Assembly: GCF_900106585.1 (NCBI RefSeq)
Contig: NZ_FNWH01000006.1
Location: 1,054,001 to 1,118,000 of the forward strand
DNA length: 64,000 nt
Direction: 5' to 3'
Source of the DNA: Acidaminococcus timonensis
GTDB taxonomy: Bacteria > Bacillota > Negativicutes > Acidaminococcales > Acidaminococcaceae
Shown one piece after another: positions 55,191-63,600 of the stretch. Below the pieces are notes generated by a model. That model worked only from the letters and a program-made list of their open reading frames with translations, did no database searches and was not told where the DNA came from. Both the position numbers and the translations under genes were made by a program. Each line of letters opens with the position of its first letter. The first letter of the stretch is position 1.

Positions 55191-55445
55191 TTAATCCGCC
55201 CAGAAATCATCGTCCCAGAAATCATCGTCTTTAGTCATCCACTTCCGTATTTTTCTTTTTACGGAAGCGTCCTTCATCCCACGGAGGGAGAAATCACAGG
55301 TCCCGAGGACCTGCTTCTCTTCATTGTGGGAAGGGTCAATCACGAAAACACCCTCTCCCCTGCCGTTAGTGGTCCAGTAGAGATCGCTATCGGACCATTT
55401 CCATTCCCACTTGTCTCCATCTTTCTTGTATTTCAATTTCCTCAT
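55191..55445 (-). CDS. Phage hypothetical protein with FWDDD repeat
   Basis: 84 residues, rich in Lys, Asp and Trp. The C-terminus reads DDDFWDDDFWAD, encoded by a 15-bp tandem duplication at about 55200-55229. No family recognised. An AAGGA site lies upstream of the ATG. Confidence 0.65.
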   Translation of the reverse strand: MRKLKYKKDGDKWEWKWSDSDLYWTTNGRGEGVFVIDPSHNEEKQVLGTCDFSLRGMKDASVKRKIRKWMTKDDDFWDDDFWAD

Positions 55446-55496
55446 GGTTAACAGTCCTTTCAGATGGTGGCGGGGTTTTCGGCCCCGCCCGGGTTA

Positions 55497-55658
55497 TTAC
55501 CGTTCTTCGTATTCTTTCAGCTTTTCGGTGACAACTTCCAGCTCTTCATCGGTAAAACCGTATTCGTCTTTCAGTTCTTCAGCGTCAGCTGCTCTCCATC
55601 CTCCGTCATACAGGCTGGCTGCTGTGGTTTCCAGTTCAATCATCTTTGCGCTTTCCAT
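55497..55658 (-). CDS. Small phage protein of 53 residues, first gene of the operon
   Basis: A short acidic helical protein (starts MESAKMIELE, ends KLKEYEER) with an AGGAGG site 7 bases before its ATG. It lies directly behind the phage promoter at 55713-55741. It is too short for family assignment. The good ribosome site and operon position support it as a real gene. Confidence 0.7.
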   Translation of the reverse strand: MESAKMIELETTAASLYDGGWRAADAEELKDEYGFTDEELEVVTEKLKEYEER

Positions 55659-55712
55659 AATTAATTCCTCCTTTTTATTGAGTGGGGGCTTTCCTTTCCT
55701 CCCTGCAACTAT

Positions 55713-55781
55713 ATAATAGCACGTATACGTATATTTTGCAAGTATTTATCCGTATATTTTTTAAAATTTTATACGCATATT
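55713..55781 (-). promoter_or_regulatory. Phage promoter with three 23-bp-phased operator-like boxes
   Basis: The minus strand has -35 TTGCAA and -10 TATTAT with a 17-base spacer. Three imperfect copies of (T)TAT(A/C)CG(T/C)ATATT, read on the plus strand, end at 55735, 55758 and 55781, exactly 23 bases apart. The first lies inside the promoter spacer. This suggests binding of a phage repressor or activator. Confidence 0.7.
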
Positions 55782-55924
55782 TTCTAAAACGATTCTGAAA
55801 ATTATGGATTGACCCTGTTGCGCTTTTAAATGCCTTTTGGAGCGTTTTCCGTTTTCTACGATAAATCATAAGCGGACAAAAATAAAAATGCTGTAAAACG
55901 GTTTAAACGCACGTTTTTTCTCGG

Positions 55925-55957
55925 CAAATAAAAAAGCGCCCGCATAAAGCGGGCGTA
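55925..55957 (-). terminator. Terminator after the methyltransferase gene
   Basis: On the minus strand CGCCCGC-TTTAT-GCGGGCG is followed by CTTTTTT. Between here and 55658 the sequence is AT-rich and holds only the phage promoter. A 64-residue reading in it (55675-55869) looks accidental. Confidence 0.85.
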
Positions 55958-55962
55958 ATACG

Positions 55963-56667
55963 TTATTCTGCTAAACGTTCCTGGGCGGTTTTAAAATATT
56001 CCGGGGCTAGCTCGATACCGATAAAATCGCGGCCCGTTTCTTTGCAGGCAACGCCGGTGCTACCGCTGCCCATAAAGCAATCAAGGACCGTGCCGCCCTC
56101 GGGACAGATGGCAATAAGATTTTTCAGCAGCTCAACCGGCTTCTCGGTCTGGTGGTGCTTTTGCCGCGTCTGTACAGATTTAACCGTATAACATCCAGGA
56201 TAAACCTGTGCGCCCTTGACCATGGGCGCCGGGCGCTGTCCCTTGGTGCCCCACACGATGTACTCGCAATCGTTTCTAAACCGGTACGGGGTCGGGTGGC
56301 TGTTGGATTTATTCCAGACCACAATACCGCGATACACCAGGCTAGCACATTGCAGGGCGTCGATGGCAACGGCCAGGTTGCGCCAATCGACAAACGTCTC
56401 AAAGATCGCGCCGGGTTTGAGCTTGTTCCCGATCCGGCGGAAAACCATAGACCAATAAGCTAGCAACGCGTGCTGGTCCATGTTATCGCCTGTAAAAGAC
56501 GGAAACCGACTAGCGCCATTAAAGCCGTTTCTGCAATATTTTGTGCGGGTGTCGGCCTTACGGTCGCCGCCCGAACTATAGGGCGGGTCGATTAGCACCA
56601 GGTCGACGGAGTTGTCGTCAATGAGCTTTAAAGATTCCAGGCAGTCGCCGTTAATTAATTTTTGCAT
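55963..56667 (-). CDS. Orphan phage DNA methyltransferase (N4/N6 amino type)
   Basis: Modifies adenine N6 or cytosine N4 in phage DNA. The 234 residues have the catalytic motif IDPPYSSGG near residue 27 before the SAM motif DCFMGSGSTGVAC near 195, the order of beta-class enzymes. A GGAGG site precedes the ATG. No restriction endonuclease accompanies it, so it probably protects phage DNA from host enzymes. Confidence 0.9.
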   Translation of the reverse strand: MQKLINGDCLESLKLIDDNSVDLVLIDPPYSSGGDRKADTRTKYCRNGFNGASRFPSFTGDNMDQHALLAYWSMVFRRIGNKLKPGAIFETFVDWRNLAVAIDALQCASLVYRGIVVWNKSNSHPTPYRFRNDCEYIVWGTKGQRPAPMVKGAQVYPGCYTVKSVQTRQKHHQTEKPVELLKNLIAICPEGGTVLDCFMGSGSTGVACKETGRDFIGIELAPEYFKTAQERLAE

Positions 56668-56694
56668 TTTTCAAAACCTCCAGGAGAAGAAAAT

Positions 56695-56775
56695 GGTCCG
56701 CGATCGTCGCGGACCTTGCAACGATTTATCTTTCGTTGCATTTCCGTTGCAACGATTTATTTTCCGATTGCAACG
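56695..56775. repeat. Hairpin plus TTGCAACG repeats downstream of the spanin-like genes
   Basis: A perfect 9-bp hairpin (GGTCCGCGA-TCG-TCGCGGACC, 56695-56715) is followed by TTGCAACGATTTAT at 56716-56729 and again at 56747-56760, and TTGCAACG at 56768. The two 14-mers are 31 bases apart. The hairpin could slow transcription before the methyltransferase gene. Confidence 0.65.
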
Positions 56776-57209
56776 CAAGCAAGCAGCGCGGCGGCAGCTT
56801 CCCACCCGTTCCGTTGCCGCTTAATCCGGAGCCTAGTTCGTTTTTCCTCTTTCGCGGATTCTTGCAATAATCTGTTGGTTTTCTCTATTAAGCTCTGTTG
56901 CTCGGCTGATTGCGCTGTCAAGCTGTCGATTTGATTTTTCAATTTCATGGACAGTTCCTGTGCTTGCGTTAACTGTGCTTGTAATGTCGTTAACTGTACT
57001 TCCTGCCCGTTGCAAGTTTTCCGTAATTCCTCGTTGATTCTCGCTAATTCGTTTGAGTTCCGTTCCAGGGTCGTTAACTCCTGCTCGCTCAATGTATACA
57101 TCTTCCCGGGCGCGGTACTGGTATCCGGCGACGGCGCCGCATAACAGGGCAATACACACAGCAGCCAGGACAGGCAGCAGGCAGCGAATACGGTTTTTAA
57201 CTTCGGCAA
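56757..57209 (-). CDS. Spanin-like exported coiled-coil protein, frame A
   Basis: Overlaps frame B over almost all of its length. Using the TTG at 57209, which follows GGAGG at about 9 bases, it gives 150 residues. A signal peptide (KTVFAACCLSWLLCVLPCYAA) comes first, then a long coiled coil (about 40-115) and a final hydrophobic segment. The ATG at 57233 gives 158 residues but has a poorly placed site. With frame B it resembles an outer-membrane spanin of the Rz1 type, although no clear lipobox is present. Confidence 0.6.
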   Translation of the reverse strand: MPKLKTVFAACCLSWLLCVLPCYAAPSPDTSTAPGKMYTLSEQELTTLERNSNELARINEELRKTCNGQEVQLTTLQAQLTQAQELSMKLKNQIDSLTAQSAEQQSLIEKTNRLLQESAKEEKRTRLRIKRQRNGWEAAAALLACVAIGK

Positions 57210-57225
57210 TTCTATCCACCTCCAT
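56833..57225 (-). CDS. Spanin-like inner-membrane coiled-coil protein, frame B
   Basis: 130 residues with one N-terminal membrane helix (about 15-34, CLLPVLAAVCIALLCGAVAG) and an extended coiled coil behind it, the build of an Rz-type i-spanin. An AAGGG site lies 8 bases before the ATG. It is encoded in another frame over the same DNA as frame A. Spanins fuse inner and outer membranes in the last step of lysis, which a phage of a diderm host needs. Confidence 0.65.
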   Translation of the reverse strand: MEVDRIAEVKNRIRCLLPVLAAVCIALLCGAVAGYQYRAREDVYIERAGVNDPGTELKRISENQRGITENLQRAGSTVNDITSTVNASTGTVHEIEKSNRQLDSAISRATELNRENQQIIARIRERGKTN

Positions 57226-57633
57226 TTACTCATCCCTTACAGTCAGCAATACGTCGTTGCCGTTATCAATAATCATTTTAGATAATTCCACGCCGTCCGC
57301 GTTTTGCATCCGGAGGCAGCCGTAGGTCGGCTCCCAGCCCTGATAGTCCGCGTAGGGGGCGTCCAGGTCGCTGCCGCCGCCGTGAATGTCCCGGCCGCGG
57401 GGATCGCCGCTCGTAATGTAAAAGTTTCCGTACGCCGGGCCATACGCGCCGTCCGTGATTTCGGCGCTCACATGGGTATAGTCGCCGTTGGGCAAGCTGC
57501 CCCGCGGGTCGCCCTCCTCGTTGTATCCCGGGAAAAAGTCACTCCGGCACTCCCATTGCCCGATTACATTATAATTTTCGTCCATCGCGTAAATCCTTTG
57601 TTTGTTTCGCTGAAACTGGATTTCTTGTAACAT
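57226..57633 (-). CDS. Phage L,D-transpeptidase-like (YkuD) protein, likely lysis enzyme
   Basis: 135 residues with the L,D-transpeptidase pattern: GNFYITSGDPRG, then RDIHGGG (His84) and TYGCLRM (Cys106, Arg108), preceded by PNGDYT. YkuD-fold enzymes work on peptidoglycan peptides; within a phage lysis cassette it is probably the endolysin or an accessory enzyme. No signal peptide, so it would need the adjacent holins. It overlaps the holin gene by 65 bp. Confidence 0.75.
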   Translation of the reverse strand: MLQEIQFQRNKQRIYAMDENYNVIGQWECRSDFFPGYNEEGDPRGSLPNGDYTHVSAEITDGAYGPAYGNFYITSGDPRGRDIHGGGSDLDAPYADYQGWEPTYGCLRMQNADGVELSKMIIDNGNDVLLTVRDE

Positions 57634-57937
57634 TCTTGTCCGCTCCTTCCATTTTATCCGGGATTTTATCCCGGTTCCGATTCACCAGGTACCCGGCAAT
57701 TAAAATTGCCCCGGAAATAACCGCCGGGGCAAAACTTGTATTTACATTTTTCCGCAATTCGTCCAACATCCGGAAATACCACTCGGAAGATAGATGATAC
57801 ACCCACCCCGTTGTCCAGGCCATGGGCATAAGGCATAACTCAAACAATAGCGCCGATGCAATAATCATTATAAAGCCCATGGGGGACAGGGCGGCGGCTT
57901 TCCAACGCTGCAAACGCCGGAGAAACTGCTTAATCAT
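57569..57937 (-). CDS. Putative phage holin, two-helix membrane protein
   Basis: 122 residues with hydrophobic helices at about 19-43 and 69-88 and a charged C-terminal tail (about 90-122). The size, topology and place between a one-helix membrane protein and the lysis enzyme fit a holin. It overlaps both neighbours. Confidence 0.65.
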   Translation of the reverse strand: MIKQFLRRLQRWKAAALSPMGFIMIIASALLFELCLMPMAWTTGWVYHLSSEWYFRMLDELRKNVNTSFAPAVISGAILIAGYLVNRNRDKIPDKMEGADKNVTRNPVSAKQTKDLRDGRKL

Positions 57938-58227
57938 TTTACCGCTTCCTTCATCCTTAAAACGGCTTCATGCTTCACGTCCATAACGCCGTTGTCCGCC
58001 AGTTTTTCGTAAACTTCGAACATTTCTTCAAACGCCTGCTTGTCGTCAGCCGTTGGCGGATGGCTTTGGAACCGGATGTACATATCGTTTAAGGACGCAC
58101 GCAGGATTAACTGCATCCCTTTCCGGATTGCCCGCAATCCCGTAACGTAGGCCACCACGTAGCCGATAAGCCCGCCCACGGCAAGGCTAATGACTGTGCT
58201 TAATCCCTCGATGATAATATCGTTCAC
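57934..58227 (-). CDS. Small phage membrane protein, holin-like
   Basis: 97 residues with one N-terminal membrane helix (about 9-29) and a helical tail. GTG start after a GGAGG site. It overlaps the next gene by 4 bp. It may be a holin, an antiholin or another lysis regulator. Confidence 0.6.
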   Translation of the reverse strand: MNDIIIEGLSTVISLAVGGLIGYVVAYVTGLRAIRKGMQLILRASLNDMYIRFQSHPPTADDKQAFEEMFEVYEKLADNGVMDVKHEAVLRMKEAVK

Positions 58228-58242
58228 GCTTGATGTCCTCCA

Positions 58243-59445
58243 TTAAAGTTTCATGATAAATGCCAACACGAAATACGGTGGCATATTGTTATGGGGCTGG
58301 TTGCCGCCTGTTGGTTCCGTGGTTCGGAGAAGCCCTTTTGTGGCACCTTTGGTGCCTGCGTCAACAAGCCAGGCATTATCCTTGGCGGTCCCGTTCTTTG
58401 TCGTGTCAAGATAGAAATTGTGGCTATGTGCGGGAATGTTTTCCTTTATCAGCGTTACGCTTGCTTCCCCGCCCGTTGTCCCGTTGTTCGTCCCGTCCCC
58501 GCCGAAAATGAAGCGATTACGCAAGTCGGGTGTTCCGTTCGTGCCGTCGCACAAGTGCCACTCCTTATTTACCAGCCCCGTGTTTTTATCAATCGGGTAG
58601 CCGTCTTTAAACGTCCCGGAAAACGCCGTTACGGTTCCGGGCAATACCCTCGCTTCCTGCTTTGTGGCGTAGGTGCTTTCGGCTTCTGTGCTGTTCAGCT
58701 TCTTGGCCAGTTCCGCCGTCACGGTGGCCGCAAAGTTGGAATCGTTGCCCAGAGCCTTTGCCAGCTCGTTCAGTGTGTTAAGCTGGTCGGGTGCGCCGTT
58801 GACAAGGGCGGAGATGGATTTGGACACGAACTCCGTGTTGGCAATGGCTTTGCTGCTGTTGCCAGCGTTGGCCGTGGGGACAGAGGTTGTGCCGGTAATC
58901 GTGACGTTGGTTAACGTGCTGTTGGTCGCCGTTAACGTTGTAACCTTCCCCGTCGCTGTGGTCACGCTGGATGCAAGGGCGGATTTTGTAACGTACGTGT
59001 TGACAATGTTATTTCCGCTCCCGTCTGCAACGGCCTTGTCGGCCGTGCCCGTGACGTTGCCGGTTACATCCCCGTTTACATTACCGTTTACATTACCGGT
59101 TAAATTACCTGTAACGTCGCCGGTTACATTGCCAGTTACATCTCCGGTTACGTTGCCGGTCAACGGGCCGTTTAGGGCGTCGGCTGTCAAAGTGCCAGCT
59201 TTAACCGTCGTTGCCGTTAGGTTGGTAATGGTTCCCGTCTTGCCGGTAATCGTTTCCGTGTTGATTTCCCCACCGGTTCCGCCCATGGTGTTGTTGTAGA
59301 GATACATCAAGTTGTTATTGATGTAGTCCAAAACGCCGTCATTCGTCGAGTTAACCAATGGGGACTCTTTGCCGTATGTCCCCGCCTGGATAATGCTATC
59401 GTTTGCGTCCCGGATTTCCGGTAGCTGGAATGTCGTTTGCTTCAT
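58243..59445 (-). CDS. Phage tail fibre with NVTG repeats and C-terminal collar domain
   Basis: Receptor-binding or baseplate fibre. The 400 residues begin with a virion-attaching end. Nine tetrapeptide repeats (NVTG, DVTG, NLTG, NVNG) at about 94-131 likely form a trimeric stalk. The C-terminus (about 270-400) holds a phage tail collar domain with HLCDGTNGTPDLRNRFIFGG and AHSHNFYLD. A GGAGGAAG site precedes the ATG. The lysis genes follow 16 bases later. Confidence 0.88.
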   Translation of the reverse strand: MKQTTFQLPEIRDANDSIIQAGTYGKESPLVNSTNDGVLDYINNNLMYLYNNTMGGTGGEINTETITGKTGTITNLTATTVKAGTLTADALNGPLTGNVTGDVTGNVTGDVTGNLTGNVNGNVNGDVTGNVTGTADKAVADGSGNNIVNTYVTKSALASSVTTATGKVTTLTATNSTLTNVTITGTTSVPTANAGNSSKAIANTEFVSKSISALVNGAPDQLNTLNELAKALGNDSNFAATVTAELAKKLNSTEAESTYATKQEARVLPGTVTAFSGTFKDGYPIDKNTGLVNKEWHLCDGTNGTPDLRNRFIFGGDGTNNGTTGGEASVTLIKENIPAHSHNFYLDTTKNGTAKDNAWLVDAGTKGATKGLLRTTEPTGGNQPHNNMPPYFVLAFIMKL

Positions 59446-59454
59446 GCTTCCTCC

Positions 59455-60120
59455 TTAATAACCGGTTACGTCGATAACCATACAGGCAACCTGCCGCGGT
59501 AAAATGTTGACGCTATAACCGCCGATGGGGCCTGCAACATAACAAAAAGTTTTTATTTTTGTGTATCCATCTATTGGCAATACTGCTGACACTTCATAAA
59601 CCAAACTGGCACCGTCTAAATTGTTATCTGGAACTATGGCCCAACACAAAGAAGAAGAACACGTAATAATTGCAAGTTCTTTATCTGTGGGCAATTTAAA
59701 GCCGCTTCCACCAAAAAACAAAACCTTTAATCGCTTCCAGTTAGAATCATAGATACATTTACCATTTGCATCAAAAACCTGCAATCCAATTCCCTTGGCG
59801 CTGGCGGTCTGCGGCTCATTTTTGAAAGTGTATGTTTTGTACATATTTGATGGACTACATCCAACGGCAACCAGTGTATCGTGTGTAGATAACATATATT
59901 CATAGGGGAGCCTCCGTTGTTCACTCATCAGCGTTCCTCGGACGGTGTTCATGCTGTTGCTTAAATATCCCTCATATTTAGTTGCATGGGTTCCGTTATT
60001 ACTGTTCGTCACATAATCCGGCTCTTTAATTCCAACACTTGTTAAATAAAAATTTTGATAAGTATTATCAAGTACAAGATTATTATTTGTGTTGTAAACC
60101 GTTATTCCACTTTGGCTCAT
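59455..60120 (-). CDS. Phage tail protein with GLQVF motif (DUF6453-like)
   Basis: 221 residues, beta-rich, no signal. A GIGLQVFDANGKCIYDS segment is typical of small proteins next to tail fibres, and the upstream neighbour carries the same motif. Function unknown; a fibre or tail tip component is likely. The start ATG overlaps the previous stop by 1 base. Confidence 0.6.
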   Translation of the reverse strand: MSQSGITVYNTNNNLVLDNTYQNFYLTSVGIKEPDYVTNSNNGTHATKYEGYLSNSMNTVRGTLMSEQRRLPYEYMLSTHDTLVAVGCSPSNMYKTYTFKNEPQTASAKGIGLQVFDANGKCIYDSNWKRLKVLFFGGSGFKLPTDKELAIITCSSSLCWAIVPDNNLDGASLVYEVSAVLPIDGYTKIKTFCYVAGPIGGYSVNILPRQVACMVIDVTGY

Positions 60121-60605
60121 TAGTATGCCCCCACAACCAGCTTAACACCAGGAGTAACGGAATGGGCGTTGCCGTTTTCCGCCGAACTGCTCCACGTAAT
60201 TTTCCCGCTGCTTGTTTTAATCTCACTAGGGACGTATATATTTTGCTGTATGGTGGGCAACACCAATGCCCACCATATTTTTGCATTTTTCAACATATCA
60301 TTACTATAACTTCCGCCATTTCCAGCAACGTCCAGCGTTGCTATAACCTTTGGTAAGTTTTCCGTGATGTCTAAATCAACACTTCCGTCTGCCCGGAAAA
60401 CCTGTAGCCCTTGCGCCATTTTTACCGTCCCCTCTCTCTTTTCACCGTCCACGTAATACGTCACGGCAATGTTTTCCGACGTGCTGCCGGTGATTTCAAC
60501 CGGCTTTCCCGGCGCTTCCGTCGTTGCCGGTTTCTTTTTCCGTTTCCGTACAATTATGGCGGCAACGGCTACGGCAATCGCCGCAATCACATAAATCACA
60601 TACAT
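60120..60605 (-). CDS. Phage tail protein with N-terminal membrane helix
   Basis: 161 residues from the ATG at 60605, overlapping the tail tip gene's stop (TGATG). A GTG at 60611 is also possible. It has an N-terminal helix (about 1-20), a basic stretch RKRKKK and a beta-rich part with QGLQVFRADGSVDLD, as in its downstream neighbour. An exported or membrane-anchored tail-like protein is unusual. Function unknown. Confidence 0.6.
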   Translation of the reverse strand: MYVIYVIAAIAVAVAAIIVRKRKKKPATTEAPGKPVEITGSTSENIAVTYYVDGEKREGTVKMAQGLQVFRADGSVDLDITENLPKVIATLDVAGNGGSYSNDMLKNAKIWWALVLPTIQQNIYVPSEIKTSSGKITWSSSAENGNAHSVTPGVKLVVGAY

Positions 60606-63600
60606 CACCACACCCCCATGCGCACCCGCAAAACGTTGTTCGCATCATACACAAGAATCAAGTTATCCCGGATTTCCGTTCTGGCTCCCGTCGTGGACGT
60701 TCTCAACGTGCCGATGGTCGCCGTAATCGCTGACAGGGTATCCACGCTCATCTTATCAGCGGTAACTGCACCAGCCTGTATCATGTCTTTAACGACAACA
60801 TTTTTATCAAACACCGTGTCACCGGTTACGTGCAGCAGCTTCCCGTCAATCTGGACGCCCTCTTTGCTCAAATTAATCTGGGAAATAATTTCCCCAGATT
60901 TAACACGTAATGCAATATCATCTTGCATTTGGGCAATTGCGCTATAGGCTTCTTTGGCCTTCGCCGCATCTCCCAAATTCGTTACAACGGATGTAATCTT
61001 GTCGCTGTTCTGTGTAATCTGGCTGGACAATTCCTTTTTGTCATCGGCAACGGTCGCTTGGATACTATCGGTGGTCTGCTTGATTTCAGCAACCTTCCCG
61101 GAAACTCCTTGCGCTTCCTTCACGGCATCTTGGATGGTCTTGTCTACCTTGTCAAGGCTGATGGCCATATCCTTGATGTTTGTTTCGTCAATAATGATTT
61201 TTACCACGGTTCGCGTCGTTGCGGACCGCTCACCGGCCCCGAACATATCATAGTATGCAATGGAAACGTCATAAATTCCAGGTTCGCAGTTATAGCTCAT
61301 GACCGGGTTTTCGGTCTTTACGGCGTCGCCGTCGTTGATGTATACAAGCATCCCGATTGCGTCCGCCGGAATACCTTGCCCAGCAACGCTGAATCCTGTC
61401 ATGGTATTTTTAACCGTCGGGGCCTCCGGCTTCCCGGGCGCCGTCTTGTTGTAATCCAGTACCGCCGGGACGCTGTATTTTCCTAATGCGTTTCGGGCAA
61501 AAAGATATAACCTTCCAGACCGGGCGTTTAATGCAACGGTTGCCGACGTTCCACCCGTTCGTGCCAGCAGGCCAGCCGTTTCAGCTCCCGGCGCATTGTC
61601 CCGGCGGATTTCATAATACATCACGTCCGTGTTCGTTACTTCGTTCCAGGCGGCCGTTGCCGTCTTGCTAAACGCCAGGGTAAATCCGTCCGGCGTGTTA
61701 GGCACCATGGTTTTCATCGCCACGGTAATCTTCGTTTTTGGCGCAAGGTCCGGGTCCGTGCTTGCGGACCATTTATCAACCGTAGTTACCGCGATTTCGT
61801 AGGTATCCCCTACCACGGCCTGGGGAATTACAACTTCATTTTTCCCCTGTCCGCCAAAAATCCATTTACCGTAGTAACCCAGTTCGCTGGCCGGTACGCC
61901 GCTAATTGCCTTTAAATCCTGTATCTGCCCGGCGTTGGTACGATACCACACCTGCCCCGCTGCATAGCTTTCCAGGATAGGCGGGTCCCATTGGACCACT
62001 ACGTCATAGCGGCTCACACCGTCGGCCAGGTGCCTGTACCGGTTGTAAGCCCGCACGTTTTTTACAGCCGGAATGTAATATTTTTTAATGGTGTACTCAT
62101 ATGCCTTAACGCTGGCCAGGTCTTGCACACCGGCCCCGAAAACGTTAAAGGAAACAAACTTTAAGTATACTTTCTTTCCTATATCCTCGGACAAGAACGG
62201 GATCCGGAGCAAACTTGCATCCAGGCGCGCAAACTGTGCCCCGGCGTCATGAGCCGCGGCCGTGGTCGTGTGCTGTCCGCGGATACAGCCGTCAAGCCGC
62301 CAGTTCCCGTTGTCCAGCAGCGTGGCGCCCTGGTAACTCAAACACTCGCCGTCAATCCAGCACAGGGTGTTGCCGCGTTCCGCGTCCTGCTGACTGCCGC
62401 TTAAAAACGTCCCGTTGCAGGCCACTTCCACGCTGGTATCCGTGGCCTTGATAGCTTTGGCCAGGGTCCCAACCCGGGCGCTGCTGGCAATGGTACCCGC
62501 CGCCCGGTAATTTGTCCCGTCGTCAGCAACGTACACCTCACAGCCGCCCCACAGTTCGCCCTTGCCTTTTGCCCCGATCCACACTTCCAGGCCGCTGGTG
62601 GTCAGCTCTGCGGGCGGCTGCATAATAAGCGGCGTATCCGTGTCGGGCGCGTCCGCGTTGTAGTCGATATACGGCCGGTCGCCCTCATGCACATCATACG
62701 CCGGTTTACTTGCTTTCATCGGTGGTCGGCTGATGGCCGTGAACGTCAGCGTTCCATCCGTGTTTTCCGTTACGCTGTCAATCATAACCGGGGTTTTATC
62801 AAGGCCCAGGGCGCTGTCAGTCAACGTCACCAGATCGCCCACTTCCAGGCGGCAAAACGCCCAATCAAGTTTAAACGTGAATTTATTCCGCCCATACAGG
62901 GCGTCCCTTGCCAGCTGTTCGGCCACCTTAACGGCCCGCTCCTTCGTATAGAACCAGTGCGCCGTCGTGCTGCTGGCCTGCCGCAAGCCATATTCCGCTA
63001 TGTCGTCTTTCAGCTCATAGGCCACTGTTTCCGTTTCGTAGCTGTTTTTGCGGCTAATAAATTCTACTGGAAAACGGTTATAAATTTCTGAACTGTCCTT
63101 GCGCTGGCACGTTACTAGCGCCCCGTTGCTCTCCAAAAAATCGTCCGCGGTTAAATCGTATTGGATAGTTGTATCCGGTGCCCAGCTGCCCACGGGGCGG
63201 TCGGCCTTGCATACAATTTTGAATTTATTATTACTCCAAAACATATACGCGTTGGTCAACGTCATAAGCTCGTTGATGATGTCGTGTGCTGCCTTGGCTT
63301 CGGTGGTATCCGTTGGGCTGGAAATCAGTAAATCTGCTTCCCGGCAATACTTGCGGTAATTGTCCAGGCCGATAATTTCAACACTGGACAGACCTACCTT
63401 GTTCAGAATATCACGGATAACATCAGCCGGGTTTGCGTCGGTTCCGTCGCCCGTATCGGTCAGCATCCCGCGGACTTCAAAATTATAATCAGGCATGGAT
63501 CCGCTGTCGCCCAGGTCGATAACGCCCGCCATATAGGCTAGGTTCTCGTAGGTCAGCGCTTTGTCCGGGTGTTTTCCCTTGACGTACGGCCAGGGGGCTT

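Noticed and set aside
55675-55869. A 64-codon minus-strand frame in the AT-rich phage promoter region
   Set aside because: Lies over the promoter and operator-like boxes, has no ribosome site and a composition set by AT-rich DNA.
55963-56667. A type II restriction-modification system
   Set aside because: No endonuclease gene is adjacent; the methyltransferase lies in a phage late operon and looks like an orphan.
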